A DNA stretch of 64,000 bases from Cichorium intybus (GCA_023525715.1 CM042011.1:60399354-60463353), one strand, 5' to 3'; counted from the stretch's first letter, positions 11,697 to 26,560 are shown. Made by a program: numbers and translations. The notes: generated by a model from the sequence alone, not told the origin.

Positions 11697-14444
11697 TGTA
11701 ACGCCAAGACATGTTTTATTATATAATTATAATAAAAGGGCAAATTGGTCATTTTACCTTAGAAGGGTAAATTGGTCTTTTGGACAGAAAAGTATTTGGT
11801 TTGAAATAATATTTTGAGTTTTGGACTTAAAATGTTATAAAAACGGATTTTTGGTCATTTTACAAAAAAGGGTAATTTGGTCATTTGACCATGTGAAGGA
11901 CCAAATATGAAAAATATTGTTGTTTGTGGCAAATGTATAAAGAATGAAAGTTTTATTGTAATAAAACTTGATTGTTGTGGTCAAAGTTCAAGAAAATGAA
12001 CTTTAGGACCAAAAATGTAAATTTTAGAGGTATAAATAAGAGAGTTGACTCTCTTAGTTGACTGGCCATTTGTGCAGCAACGGGGATGGGTTTTGAGAGC
12101 AAAAACCTGGAAATCTTGAAGGATTGAAGCATGGAATTGGAATCATGGCTTGGAATTGGTGATTCCTTTGTTAATCAAGGTTAGTAAACTTGATTTTAAC
12201 CAAGTTCTAGAAGTGTTCTTGGTTTGGTTTTATAGAAACTGAAATTTGTAAATTTCAGTTATGATTATGTGGTTTAGATGGTTTAATGCTTCCATTAAGT
12301 CATGCTAAAAGTACTTAATTCAAGAAAATGGAAGTAGATTGCTATTTGTGATGAAATTGAAGTTTTGGGGTTGTTAGAACTAAGAACCCTAATTCTTCAT
12401 TTTGATTGATTTAGTTGTTTTGAGTGGTTGAAAACCTTGTTTTAATATAAGGTTTCAGCCTAGAAACAAACCCCAAACGATTAAGGACTGGATTAAGGAC
12501 TTAATGGGCCAAAACTGCGTGCTACAGTGCACAAATCACGACTGATCAGGAGTCTGCCCAGGCGCAGGGCGCGGTGCGCCCAGGGTCAGGGCGGGGTGCG
12601 CCCAGGCGCAGTGCGCCCATCCCCTGGCGCGGTGCGCCCAGCAGACAGGGGATCAAAAATGCTAACTTTCGTTTGGCTTGTCCGTTTTACCTCAAACTTG
12701 AACCGTAGGTTCGTTATGGTCTGAAAAGTTGGGGCAAATTATTAAATTGAGTTTTCGACCCCTCGGGGGCACTGTAGATCGATTCGAATGCCTCGGTGAA
12801 TAGTAAAATTCATAAAAAGTTAGTAAACGGAAAGTTTATTAACTAGGCATTGTTTATAACGATATTGTATTGAACTCTATTGTATTAGAGTCAATTGGAA
12901 TGATTATTAACCTATTATCATTTGGTATATAAATGAATAAATAGGTATGGGACAAAATGGTTGTGGTGCACCCAAAGGCAAGAAACAACCGGAATGTAAA
13001 TGCAGCTAGCATCCAGGTGAGTAATCTCACTGATATCATATATGATATATGATGATTGAACTGTTACAGGTTGAAACGGCTTCGAGGGACGAAAATGACA
13101 AGTGTAAAAATATATGTAAAAGACAATACCAGATAAGCCGTGAGTCATTGCGATGACAAGAACGGAGCTGTGAGTCAATACATATATAAATACACTATGA
13201 TACGACAATACCAGATAAGCCGTGAGTCTGATAATGACAAGAACGGAGCTGTGAGTCAACAATAATGACATGACAATACCAGATAAGCCGTGAGTCTGAT
13301 AAAGACAAGAACGGAGCTGTGAGTCAGTCAATATTAATGGTGCGACAATACCAGATAAGCCGTGAGTCTATAATAGACAAGAACGGAGCTGTGAGTCAAA
13401 CCTATATAGACAAGACCGGATAAGCCGTGAGTCATTGCGATGACAAGAACGGAGCCGTGAGTCTAGGCAACAGCGGGCTAACCCGTGAGCCAAGGCAACA
13501 GCGGGCTAACCGTGAGCCATATTTGATTTTGTATTGTATGATATTCTGGTGCGGCCTATACGGCTATGATTCTGGATGTTATATCCAACTGGTGCGGCCT
13601 ATATGGCTATGATATTATTATATAGAGACAGTGCGGCCTTATGGCTACGATTTCGGGTTGCTGAACCTAAACTGGTGCGGCCTTCGGGCTATGATTCATA
13701 CGCTGGAATTGTTTTGGTGCGGCTTGTATAGCCATGACAAATGATATGACTTATATAGTCATGAAATATGGTACAGTCAAATATGACTAAGAAACAGGGG
13801 ACATAATTGATAATTGAGAATTTGTAGGATATTCTCTTTTATATACCTATGGTCTTGATGGCAATCAGAATTGATATGATTGGTATGCAAATAACAGATT
13901 AGATGTAATAAAGTGATTTGATAATCACATGATATGACGTTCCAGTCGGTAAGACTATATAGTAGGATACGAAATCCTAGAATACATGATCAGCCGGTAA
14001 GGCTAGTAGTTTGGATCCGATATCCAGACAGATTTATACTGTTAGTCGGAAGCGACTATAAAATGGAATTTGATTTGAAAAGAATGATTAGAAAGATACT
14101 TATCATATATAGTGATTTATATATGAATGAATTTCTAATGCTTGTTATTTGCAGATATGATTACTCACTGAGCTTTATAGCTCACGATATTTGTTATTGT
14201 CCCTGCAGGTTAGCATGATACTGATAGGGGACAAGATAGAGTCCGTGACTTTGAAGTAGGACTCATAGATGCTGTCAGTAGCAGCCCGGCTTTAAAGGAG
14301 AATTGGTATTTTATCATCTCCTTGATACACTTGTACCCGTTTTTATTAAAATATACCCCTTTTGTAATGGTTTTATGTATTGAAACCTGTAATTTAAATG
14401 AAAATTTTTCAGGGGTGTTTTTGTTTTAAAAGCCGGGTGTTACA
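11697..14444 (+). mobile_element. 3' LTR of element 2 (2.75 kb)
   Basis: It starts TGTAACGCC after the polypurine tract and ends GGGTGTTACA. From 12804 on it duplicates 6709-8348. The left half, unique in the window, contains the GC-rich CAGGCGC block (12540-12645) and CGACCCCTCGGGGG (12757), both shared with LTR 1. The three internal small repeat classes of the 5' copy are all present. The right flank begins TTACA; the matching left target duplication would lie outside the window. Confidence 0.93.
13117..13745 (+). repeat. Second copy of the LTR 2 internal repeat arrays
   Basis: The same GCCGTGAGTC and GTGCGGCCT repeat arrays as at 7035-7650, in the same order and number. The first unit differs: it reads CAATACCAGATAAGCC here and CAATATAGACAAGCC in the 5' copy. 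Confidence 0.85.
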
Positions 14445-14559
14445 TTACATTTATACAATACATGCCTATTTATAACCACAAGTTAAACTAAAATAACTTG
14501 TTGGTGGGAGATATATGCCAATGATATCATCAACGAAACTGTTTCATTGTCGTGAACAG

Positions 14560-14815
14560 TAGAACTTGTCATCATACATCATCAAATCATGTCATCGAGA
14601 AACACCAGGCATTTTCATCGGACATCAACACGTCTTCTCATCGAGCACCAACGAATCTTATCACCGAGCACCAACAGACCATGATATTGAGCACCAATAG
14701 ACATTGTCATCGAGAACCAACAGAACTTACATGTTTGCTACAACAAGTGACCAACAAACCTTTCACAGAGCACCAACAGACCTTTTTCCAAACACTAACA
14801 GACATCTCACCAGGA
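14560..14815 (+). repeat. Degenerate short tandem repeats, GAGCACCAACAGAC type
   Basis: About ten imperfect units of 20-30 bases share CATCGAGCACCAACA/AGA text. A 91-codon ORF across it (14552-14827) is a by-product of the repeat and has no recognisable domain. Confidence 0.6.
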
Positions 14816-15084
14816 CCCCATGCTTAGTCGTCGTAGCAAAAATGAGGTCAAATGGTTAAAGATGCTCTACAACTCAACAATTGAGGTGCATAATTCCATA
14901 AAAGGAAGTCCAATGTTCAAACTCATACACCCAAATATTAGTAGTACTCCGTGATTTATCCTCCACGTAATGAATCATAGAGCGGGTTCGACGTGGGTCC
15001 TTCAACTAATATTATCTATTACTAACATTTACCAACACGTGAAAAGTAACGCGTTGGTAATGTTTATAAATATGTTGTACCAAA

Positions 15085-15190
15085 GTTAAAATGAAAAGAT
15101 TCTCTAGCGCATTGGATTTAGCGCCTTAAGGCATACCGGTGACCGGGGTTCGAGTCCTCTACCTGCATTTTTCAAATCTACTCCATGTTT
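15085..15190 (+). mobile_element. tRNA-like region, possible SINE head
   Basis: TAGCGCATTGG fits a pol III A box and GGTTCGAGTCC, about 50 bases later, fits a B box. The region between folds only loosely as a tRNA and there is no clean acceptor stem. A tRNA-derived SINE or an eroded tRNA is the likely source. I found no clear poly-A tail or target duplication. Confidence 0.45.
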
Positions 15191-15930
15191 TTTAAAACAA
15201 TGGGTTCCCCACCATCTCCCTTCATCTATTGCTTTCTCTTTAAAGACATGGTTTTTTGTGGATATGAATATTATGGCTTCTTGTTAATTTTCTCCAATTT
15301 TTTGTTTTTCCTTTCTTTTATTTATAGGGTGCCTTTAGGATACAAATGTTAGTCTTTTGCTTTCTTTTTGTTAAATTTCCCAAAAAATTTTAATACAGAC
15401 TCTCCACTACAATGCGCGTGGTACATATCCTAATTGTTTAAAATTTTAAAAGAAAATCACCAGCCTATTATAACAAAAATTAGTAAATTAACCAGAAGAG
15501 CGGGCTCAGATTAGTAAGACGTGATAATATGTGGTGGATTACTCATTGACCCACATTTGAGCCCCTACATAAACGCTCTTGTGATCTATGGAGGTTTGTT
15601 TCTGGTGACCTCACCTGCATGAGACATAACTTCATGTTCGCACGGGGATTAGTCGATGTGAATGAAAGTTGGCTCGAACACTCTCGTTTGGGGAGACCCT
15701 CGTTATAAAAAAATTTAGCAGGTTGCCTTAAAAAATCATGTATCCATTATTTAAATGTTAAATTTTGATTTATGTAATTTTATACATTTCAAAACTTACA
15801 GATATTTTTGTCAAATACTTTTATAAAAATAAAAACTATACCTCTCCCCGATTTCAAATAAAAGTTACAATTCTATTTTGGTTAAGAATTACATGTTATT
15901 TTTGTTAAAGATACAACGCAAAAGCTTAGA
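15190..15930. other. No gene recognised
   Basis: AT-rich, with T-rich runs near 15240-15330. The stretch at 15500-15700 looks retroelement-derived in style, but I cannot name a family. Confidence 0.4.
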
Positions 15931-15936
15931 TATTTC

Positions 15937-16592
15937 TAGCAATGTTTCAAAAGTCATTAGACGGTCCTAGGTTGTTGGACCAGCGAGTAGTGAGTACTCG
16001 GCTAGGTGAGGAGTACCTGGAGTGTACTCAGATAGGGTAAATATACATATTATATTATTATGTACATGAAATACTAAAAGTCAAAAATACATACACATTT
16101 AAGAAAGAAATACATGAACATTGAATGACTATACACACTGAATGACTGAAACCTAAAAGTAAAAAAATACACACACATTTAAAAAAACTCAGAAATACGT
16201 ACACATTAAAATACCGAATACAACTATAATTGCATCAAATTTGACTTAAAATCGAAAAAATTAAAATTAAACAACATAATGTTTAATAAATAAGTAAATA
16301 TATCATATATGATACATGTTAAATTAATTACTTAAGAATTGTTGTTATGTATTCTAAAAAAAGTCAACATTTTCGAGTTTGACTGATTTTTCCTAAGTTT
16401 GATTGAGTTGACCGAGTTTGACCGAGTTAACCGATTGCTCCAAGTTTGACCGAGTTGCTCCGAGTATGACATTGTTTGACCCGAGTTTAACTCAGTTTGA
16501 CTGATTCCGAGTTTTTTGACTGGTTTTAGAAAAATCGCCTAGACATATATCCGATTCCGAGAACTCGACCGAATAAGCCGAGTTTTACAACA
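15937..16592. mobile_element. Possible hAT-like MITE with a TTGTAAAACTCGG end
   Basis: The right end reads CCGAGTTTTACAACACTA, whose complement TAGTGTTGTAAAACTCGG resembles the left end TAGCAATGTTTCAAAAGTC. The right third (16375-16520) is a degenerate array of GAGTTTGACCGAGTT-like units. ATTTCTA occurs at both flanks, but an 8-bp target duplication is not clean. Confidence 0.4.
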
Positions 16593-17616
16593 CTAATTTC
16601 TAAGCCAAAGTACTAAGTAGTTACTCCACAAAAACTGAATTCGTAGTCCAAATGTAGACTACATTAAATTCAATGATACATTGCTCACTTGTTAGGTTCA
16701 TGAACTGTCTACACATTTAATTATTTCCCTTAAACTCAAAACTAGTTTAATGATAACTATTTTTTTATACAGCATATAACTATTAATCCATCTATTGTTT
16801 TGTTAAATAAAATAGCGTAACCCAGATTCTGTTAAATGCCATTTAACTTTTGGGAAAAGACAGACTTTGTACTTATTTTATTGTTTAAATGTATCTTAAA
16901 TGAAATATTATGATTTTGCTTTTTTAAAAGTTAGAGATATCTGAAAAGGACATGGATACATTCAAGTGAAATGAAGGGAGCAGAACATTATTATCTTTTC
17001 GTATTTAATTGTACAGTCAATAAGTGTACTCTACAACCAACAAACCAAACATCTTACAATACCAACAAATCTTTTTTATGTGAGGGTCCGATTTTTTTGT
17101 CTCTATTATTTTATTAGAGTAAATATTATTACATACATAAATGGTAATTTTCTTTTATATCATATAATATGTAAAATAGTACGTTTTACAAGAAAATATA
17201 CAATCTTAATTTAACTCCGATTAGTGTATTAGTAGCATTTTTGCAAAAAAATAGTAATATATGCAGAAAAATACCATGCAATTGTCTTAAGGTACCTCGT
17301 TTGAGAACATGGGGGATCTAGAAAAAAAAATCCCGAAGGTAGCATAAAAATCTTTAGGTGTTGCATTTTAATGAATTTTCAACTCCATCAACGATTTGAC
17401 AAGGTTTAGACAATGATTCATGATAAATCTGTTGTTAAAACCATTACTGACATATTATCTAAGCTTCTAATATTAATTTATATCTTATAAATTATCAATA
17501 AAATATATCTTTAATAGTTCTGATTTAGGGCTAAAAACATGGGTAGCATGATAGTTTATGTTTTTTCTTTAGTGATTATGTATTTATATGTAACCAAAAT
17601 CAAAATTATTTAACCT

Positions 17617-18018
17617 TAGGGATGAGTTTGGGACTAGGACCGACCCGACCTGGACCGAACTCAAGCTGGACCAAGACCAAGGAAAGATGTTGAAGGGAAC
17701 CGAAAACCGACCGTATTAGGAGACTTGGTCTTGGGTTCGGGTTAAGGTTTGCTCGGGTTTGGTCTTAAGACCGAGAAAAACCGAACAGGACCAACATTAC
17801 ATTTTAAACTTCCATATTAACATGGTACCAAAACCCGATATCCAACTGACCGATCAATACCGAGCCTGATCGATACCGAAACTGATCAATACCAGTCCGA
17901 GATAAGCAATATATGTATACCGAGAATCGACCAAGCATAACACTCGGTCCCTTAGCTCGGTTAGGTTCCCTCAGTTCTTGGGCTTGAGCTCACTTCCAAA
18001 GACCAAATGCTCACCCCA
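17617..18018. mobile_element. Possible MITE, TAGGGATGAG...GCTCACCCC
   Basis: The left end TAGGGATGAGTTTGGGAC and the complement of the right end (GGGGTGAGCATTTGGTC) are alike. The inside is rich in ACCGA/CCGAACC text. The terminal similarity is imperfect and no exact target duplication was found. Confidence 0.45.
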
Positions 18019-18019
18019 A

Positions 18020-19420
18020 CAATCAAAGTTATTTACAACTAAATAGTAGAAAAAAGTTATTTACAACTTTACACCTCAACAATCAAATAACTAAGAAAAA
18101 ACATCCAAACACCTACAAAATGAACAAAACGTAACATATTCAAAACAAAAAATGATCTTTAATTCTTTTTGGTTCATATCCATTAAGATATACCCACATT
18201 TTTGTAAAAGATATACCCACATTTTTGTAAACGAACATAACACTAAGTTTATTCTATTCAACTCATTTATAATCATTACAAGAGTTTGTTACATTTAGTT
18301 TTGAACTATAAATATACCAACTTTATATACACTTTTATTTTGTTAATTAAATGCGATCATACTCATTACATTTGTTTTTTCTATGAACCTTTTTCCGATC
18401 ACGGCAAACCCACCGACCGACAACTCACTGCCGATCTCCGGCAATTTTCTTAAAAGCAATGGTTTCGATTTCCATAACACCTTACTTTAATCAAACTCGC
18501 TAACTTACGCTTTCCATTGATTACCTGCGCCCGTGAACAGCGCGTACGTTAGTCAGTCAATTGATTCGAACCGCACGGAAATAGCAGCAGTAAGATGAAA
18601 CAAGACCAAAATCTGATGGCGACTGAACAACACAGCAACACAGGCGCAGATTTGGGCTGTCAAATTTCTCAGATCCGTGGTTTTACTGGTTAGTGTTCCT
18701 TCGAAAATCAGATTTATAATCAAACGGAAGATTAACGATGAAAACCGAGAAAGGCAAAACCCTAGAAATCGACTAAATAGTCTCAATTTCTGGAAAGCTG
18801 ACACAAAAGCTTTGAAAAAATTAGCAGAAGAAAACGGCAGTTGAATCAGAATATTGTCGCCGTGGGGCACGTGGATTCTGTCGTCCTTTTCGGTAAAGTA
18901 AATACGGTGTTGGTTTAACTTTTCTCTGTTCAACGATGGAAGGCTGGTAAACTTTTTCTAATACCTACTTAATTAATCTCTTCAAATCTTCATTTATCAC
19001 GCGAGTATCTCTTCCTAATAATGATTCATATTCCATATTCCATACCGGTTGTGATCTGATTCCGACGAAGTCGTCGGTGCAGATCCGGCAACGTCACGGG
19101 AACAAAAAAGCTATTGTAATTTGTAACTGATATCAAATCAGGTGGACCCTTGAGCATCTTTCAATCACATGAAACAAACTCCAATAATTTTACATTATTC
19201 GCCGTGTGATTTTGCTGAAGTTTTACAAAAAAAAAACCAATAATTAGGGTTTGAATTGGGGATAATGATGAAAAATTGACGGAAACTATTCCGGATTTGG
19301 GTAAAGCATTAGCGTATGCGCACTAACTAGAAAGAAGGAACCAAAGTGTGCAGGAAAAATAGACACTTCACCCATCGACGTCCCTCATACGTCCCAATCT
19401 CTATGTCTTTTTTCTTGTTC
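18020..19420. other. No gene recognised; some 5'-UTR-like text
   Basis: A 126-codon minus-strand ORF (18553-18933) has no domain I recognise. AAACCCTAG and TTAGGGTTTG strings near 18765 and 19245 look like plant untranslated-leader motifs. A decayed gene start is possible but cannot be supported. Confidence 0.3.
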
Positions 19421-19600
19421 TTATAGATAATTATAACATCTGATTTTTGGATCTATTCTGTTTATAAGATGTGAATTCATCGTTATAAATCTAAGAAACA
19501 AACAAAAAATTTCCTTACAGATAATTATAACGTCTGATTTTTGGATGTATTCTGTGTATGAGATCTGAGTTCATCGTCATGAAGATTAGAAACAAACAAG
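19421..19600 (+). repeat. Tandem duplication, period about 94 bases
   Basis: Two copies (starting near 19421 and 19515) share ATAATTATAAC(A/G)TCTGATTTTTGG and AGAAACAAACAA at matching places, with scattered substitutions. Confidence 0.75.
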
Positions 19601-20244
19601 GTTTTTCATATTTGGAATTAATCTGGACGAAATTTCAAAATCACTTGGAAAATGTTAAGTGACATGATAATTACCGTTGGGTTTCAACGTCTCTATCTCA
19701 CTCTGCATTTTGCACTTCTTTCAACCTCACTTTCTTTCAATCTAACTTTCTTTCAACATCATGAATATGATTTCGATTGGTGTTCGAATCTTTGATGAAA
19801 ATTATATCAGTCTTTTTTACAAGGAATTGATTCCAAAATAATTTAATGTTTTGATGTGTGATTGGATAGAAATTTATATAAAAATGTAAAATTCAATTTT
19901 CAGAAAATATTGTAATTTGTAAAACGCAACCAGTGTCACGAATGTGTGAAAACTGAAAAGTGTCGTTCTTAATTAACAATTTCATAGCTGAGAAAATGTT
20001 TAAGAAGTATATAAATCATTTATAGATATAATAATAAAATAAAAAATGTTGTGTTGTTTTTGTGTAATGGGCGGTTTATGCTGGGAAAACATAGACATGT
20101 ATGCCTAACGGGATCACACCCTTTAAGAGCAAATCAGGATTACCAAAGAGTGAAAGCTCTCACAAAAAACAAACAAGTACCAGCATCCACATGATTAATT
20201 GAACCACATGATTAATTGAACGTGACTATTTTTGATAAGTTGCA

Positions 20245-22240
<1,996 letters not shown>

Positions 22241-23537
22241 CAGTTGAACTCAGAAGAATTTTAAAGAAATCGAAAACCAGTGCCAACAGCGTTTGTCGGG
22301 TTTTATCGATTCAGTTTAAATTTTCAGTTTCTGATTCTCAGTTCGGTATTCCGCTGTAGTTTAAATAGGTTGATTATTTAACAGAGTTCAGAATAACAGT
22401 CGTTAAGTTCAGACAAGGCTTCGTTTAGTGAAGATTGAAAAGTTAGTGGAAGATGCAGATTGAGGCATTATGTGTCAGAAAGTTCAAGATGTGGTATTGG
22501 TAAACGGAGAAAATTAGAGAATTACAGAAGATCAGACGTTCAGACAAATCCAGCAATGATCAGAGTTTCGGGGATTCAAGAACAGATCATGGGATGAACA
22601 GATCAAGTAATTAAGAGAAAATCCGTTTTCGGTAGATCCAGCAGTGATTAGAAAGTCAGCAGACTTAATCACGGGATCAGAAAGTTCGGTGTTATTCATG
22701 ACGTTGAGGTGTGGACATTCTTTAGAGTCGATGTCCAAATAGAGGAAATTCTGCTTCTGAGAATGTGTCTCGGTTTGATGCATTGGGACTCAGTGGAAGG
22801 CAGTGAAGACTCTTGGGTCAAGAATTATATTCTGGTGCTTCATTTCACGCTACCCACAGCAGTGAAGCACTGCAGAATCTGAAAGTTGGAGACTTTGGAA
22901 AGGTAAGACTTGTGAACGATGAATGTTCGCTGTATATGGTCGGATTACCGTCTGAGGGAGTGACCTTCCTAGTTCAGAAGAGAAACAAAGTCCGGTTCAC
23001 AGAATCTCATGGGCAGAAGAGGGTGACCTTTTGCAAGTAGGAAGCCTAGAGCTACAAGGAAGATTCAGGTTGAACGAGCATGGAAAGGTTCAGAAAAATC
23101 AGTCAAAGGATATTGTGGCAATAAGAGCACAGAGTATTGTTTCAGTTACAGGGTTTTGCAATAGTGGGAGCATAGGTCGTGTTTCAATCATAGGTCCAGG
23201 ACGACAGTGGATTTAGAACCAGTTTTCAGCTGTAAAAGTCTCTTCGGTTTTGATAACTTGCTAAATATGGAGAGTGTTGTTGTTTGTTTTCAGGTTGTTC
23301 CAGGATTCGGTAGTTCGTTTTCAGTGGGAGCCGATAGGGACAGAGAACAGGTCAAGGACAGTTTAAGTCATGACGAACATGTTGAAACTCATGGGAGTTT
23401 TAACGGGCCTCTCAGGTTAACTGATGAGAAGGCCGTGGTAATTAAGAAGTAGCTAAGATCAAATGTTTTTTGAAGGTCCGTTGCAAGTCTTGGATGGCAG
23501 AGAAAGACTACATTGTTCAAGCCTTCAAGTGGGAGAT
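22241..23537 (+). pseudogene. Ty1/copia internal remnant including protease-like segment
   Basis: The segment 22824-22925 reads SGASFHATHSSEALQNL then VGDFGKVRLVNDE, the active-site region of a Copia protease/pre-integrase area. It starts in the middle of the domain and the usual D before SGAS is not in the ORF. The remaining text is broken into short ORFs (22813-23040, 23031-23216, 23207-23452) with no RT or integrase. The 3' end carries the polypurine tract AAGTGGGAGATT just before the LTR. It is either a large deletion derivative or a non-autonomous Copia element. No 5' LTR was found. Confidence 0.65.
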
Positions 23538-23872
23538 TGTTAGATGTGAAGGCTTTGACAAATCAACCAAGGTTGGTGAATGGTTGGTGAGTCCAAGGTT
23601 GGTGAAGGTTGGTGAGTCTAAGGTTATGGCTAAAGACTCATCAAATATGTTCATACATGCATTTCACATTACCTTCTCATGTATATAAATAGAGACATTC
23701 AGTTGAAAACATTTGTACCACACCACAACAATGTAGTTGAATATAAATTCCTAGTTACCCGCCGTGGACGTAGGTCAGTTTTGGACCGAACCACGTTAAA
23801 TTCTTGTGTTCTTAATTTGTGAGCTGAGTGTGTGAGTTTCGTGTTCGTATGCTAAGTGTCTCGATCCTAACA
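23538..23872 (+). mobile_element. 3' LTR of a Ty1/copia element (335 bp)
   Basis: It begins TGTTAG and ends CTAACA, perfect 6-bp inverted ends, right after the polypurine tract AGTGGGAGATT. A TATA box (GTATATAAATAG, 23681-23692) lies about mid-LTR, and TGGACGTAGG...GAACCACG...TTGTGTTC near 23765-23812 is the R/U5 text common to plant Copia LTRs. The U3 carries short GGTTGGTGA repeats. Confidence 0.88.
23682..23692 (+). promoter_or_regulatory. TATA box of the Copia LTR
   Basis: TATATAAATAG in the expected place for the LTR promoter, about 150 bases into the LTR. Confidence 0.7.
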
Positions 23873-24152
23873 TATAAAACTAACCTGGTTCATCATATAA
23901 TGAGCCAAGTGCCAATCCAAGCTTCGCGGTATCAAAATCTTTAGGGTTTTTTTTTTTTCGGGAGTCCGTAATATATTTTAGGTGGTGGGTATCACATGTT
24001 AGACTTAGGGATGGCAAAAAAACCCGAACCCGACGGGGCAACCCGAAACCCGAGCAAAAAAACCCGAGACCTAAAACCCGAAACCCGAAAATTTAGGGTA
24101 TAGGGTCGGGTTTGGGTCTCCATGCCCCGACCCGACCGACCCGACCCGACCC

Positions 24153-24623
<471 letters not shown>

Positions 24624-25029
24624 TATATTTAATGACCCGAAACCCGATCCGAAAACCCAAAACCCGATAGGATATCACCCCGAAACCGACCCGAAACTTT
24701 TAGGGTCGGGTATGGGTCTCGCCGCCCCGACCCGAACCCGACCCGTTGCCATTCCTAGTTAGACTCCCTTTATATTGGGGAGACCACATAAACGGACATA
24801 ATCTGCTGCATCTCAGGTCTAAAACAATCCATTCCGAACTTACTAGTCATCTTTTTTAAAAACTCAAAAAATAACAAAAAGCTGTTTATTTTTGTCAATA
24901 TCCCTTAATTAAAATCGTCTGAAAAAGATTAATAGTTGGAGAGATTGTATGATAATAAGTTTTTGTTGATAGAAATAATAAGTCATTGGTTAACATTAAT
25001 CATTATCACGCTCTAATTCAATATTATTA

Positions 25030-25071
25030 ATAAATTGAATTAGCCGGTTCCAAAAAAATAAATTGAATTAG
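25030..25071 (+). mobile_element. Extremely truncated SINE tail with 14-bp target duplication
   Basis: ATAAATTGAATTAG at 25030-25043 and 25058-25071 flank CCGGTTCCAAAAAA. The inserted text equals the 3' tail of the SINE copies at 42568 and 43638 (GCCG(G)TTC then A run). It is so short that chance duplication remains possible. Confidence 0.5.
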
Positions 25072-25364
25072 AATTTTAAAGTTATATGAGTTATACCTAA
25101 AAGTGAAATCCGGACTGAAGTATTTTTTATTATGGACCGAACAGTAACCTAGATCTTTGTTTCAGAGTACAACTATGCTTTCCAAATGGATAATTCATTA
25201 TTTAATTACAACTAATTGTTAAAAAAATAATTATAATTCAGTCATCCGCCACACACTGAAAACCAACGAAATTCGCCTTTGCGTAGCTTGACAGGAATAA
25301 AAAGGAAAAAAAATAATCCTATGCTTTTATCCAACAATATGAGTATATGATATTAAATATTAGA

Positions 25365-25965
25365 GAGAATTTCAATTATATTTTTATAAAATTTATAAAC
25401 TCACGTATATACTCAAATATTTAATTTAATTATAATTAATCTTTTTAAAATTTAAAAAACATTCTTTACTTGATTTTTTATTATTAATTGTGGTTGCATT
25501 CATGTCGGGTTGTGGATTTGGGACTCTCACACTGTTTAATCGATCAAAATCTAGGATAGAATTTTGGATTTGATACCTGATTCGAACAAATGACATTTCC
25601 AAATATGTGAGTTCAAATTGTTATCGATCGGCATCTTGGACGTAGATATCAATGAATTGTGGATTTTGGTTGATGAAATAAATTTCGATTGTGGAATGAT
25701 GACAACTCCATATCGAATTTTGAATTTGAGACCCTTACTTTGTTCAACCGGTTGATATTTAGATTATATCCAGATAACTATCGATATATTTATGATTTTT
25801 GGGAAAATGGTAACATTGTAATGTTATAAATTAATTAGTTTTTTAATAATAAAAAGTCTATTTATTTTTTAGATTTTAAAAAGATTAATTATAATTAAAT
25901 TAAGTATTTGAGTATACATGTGAGTTTATTAGTTTTTATAAGAATACATATGTAATTTGTAATTT
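25365..25965. repeat. Large imperfect inverted repeat
   Basis: Left arm about 25370-25485 and right arm about 25830-25955 are reverse complements with roughly 85-90 percent match by eye. The shared core is TTAATTATAATTAAATTAA plus a TATTTGAGTATA...GTGAGTTTAT part. The interior is about 340 bases with no ORF. Likely a foldback or MULE-like non-autonomous element. GAATTTC-type text occurs further out on both sides. Confidence 0.65.
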
Positions 25966-25969
25966 TACA

Positions 25970-26560
25970 ATGATACATCTGTCGCCACCCCTAGCCCTCT
26001 CAAGGGGGAACGCTACAATTATGAAAATTTACAAGGATATAGACGAAATTCTCCAATAAAAATAGCAACACTTGCAGACCAAAAGACTGATTTAACATTT
26101 TAACTACTCTCATTTTCTAGGCACCTTCTTAACCTTGTTATCTAAAATGTCATATTACTTGGGGAAAAAATGTGCAGATTCTTCAAAAATAGAATAAAAT
26201 CAAACAAGTGGGTCAAATAGCTATGGGACCGCCTACCGTGGCTACAGTGTGAATCCACATTTTTCATGGAAATGAGCCAACATTTTGGAGCCTACTCTTC
26301 TCCATTGTACTCGATGGCTCCCTGCTACTTGTATGCTTTTTCCCATTCTTCAAAAGGTGCACTCATCAGCCATCCATTTACAAACTTCTTTTTCAAAGTA
26401 TTTATCTTGTGCATATGATATGAATATTTTTACAAGGGGTTAATACATTTTGAAAAAAATTGTATTATTCTAACCGTTTTCAAGCTGCCAACGAATATAA
26501 AAAAGTAATAAACATTTTTTTCTCGGATTTTACCTATATTTCTATTATACTAGGTATAAC
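25970..26560. other. No gene recognised
   Basis: AT-rich intergenic sequence with no ORF of note and no terminal repeats that I could pair. Confidence 0.4.

Noticed and set aside
15095..15180. Functional tRNA gene
   Set aside because: A and B boxes are present but a proper acceptor stem and anticodon arm could not be formed.
18553..18933. 126-codon minus-strand ORF as a gene
   Set aside because: No recognisable domain, no promoter or splice context that I could support, and composition like its surroundings.
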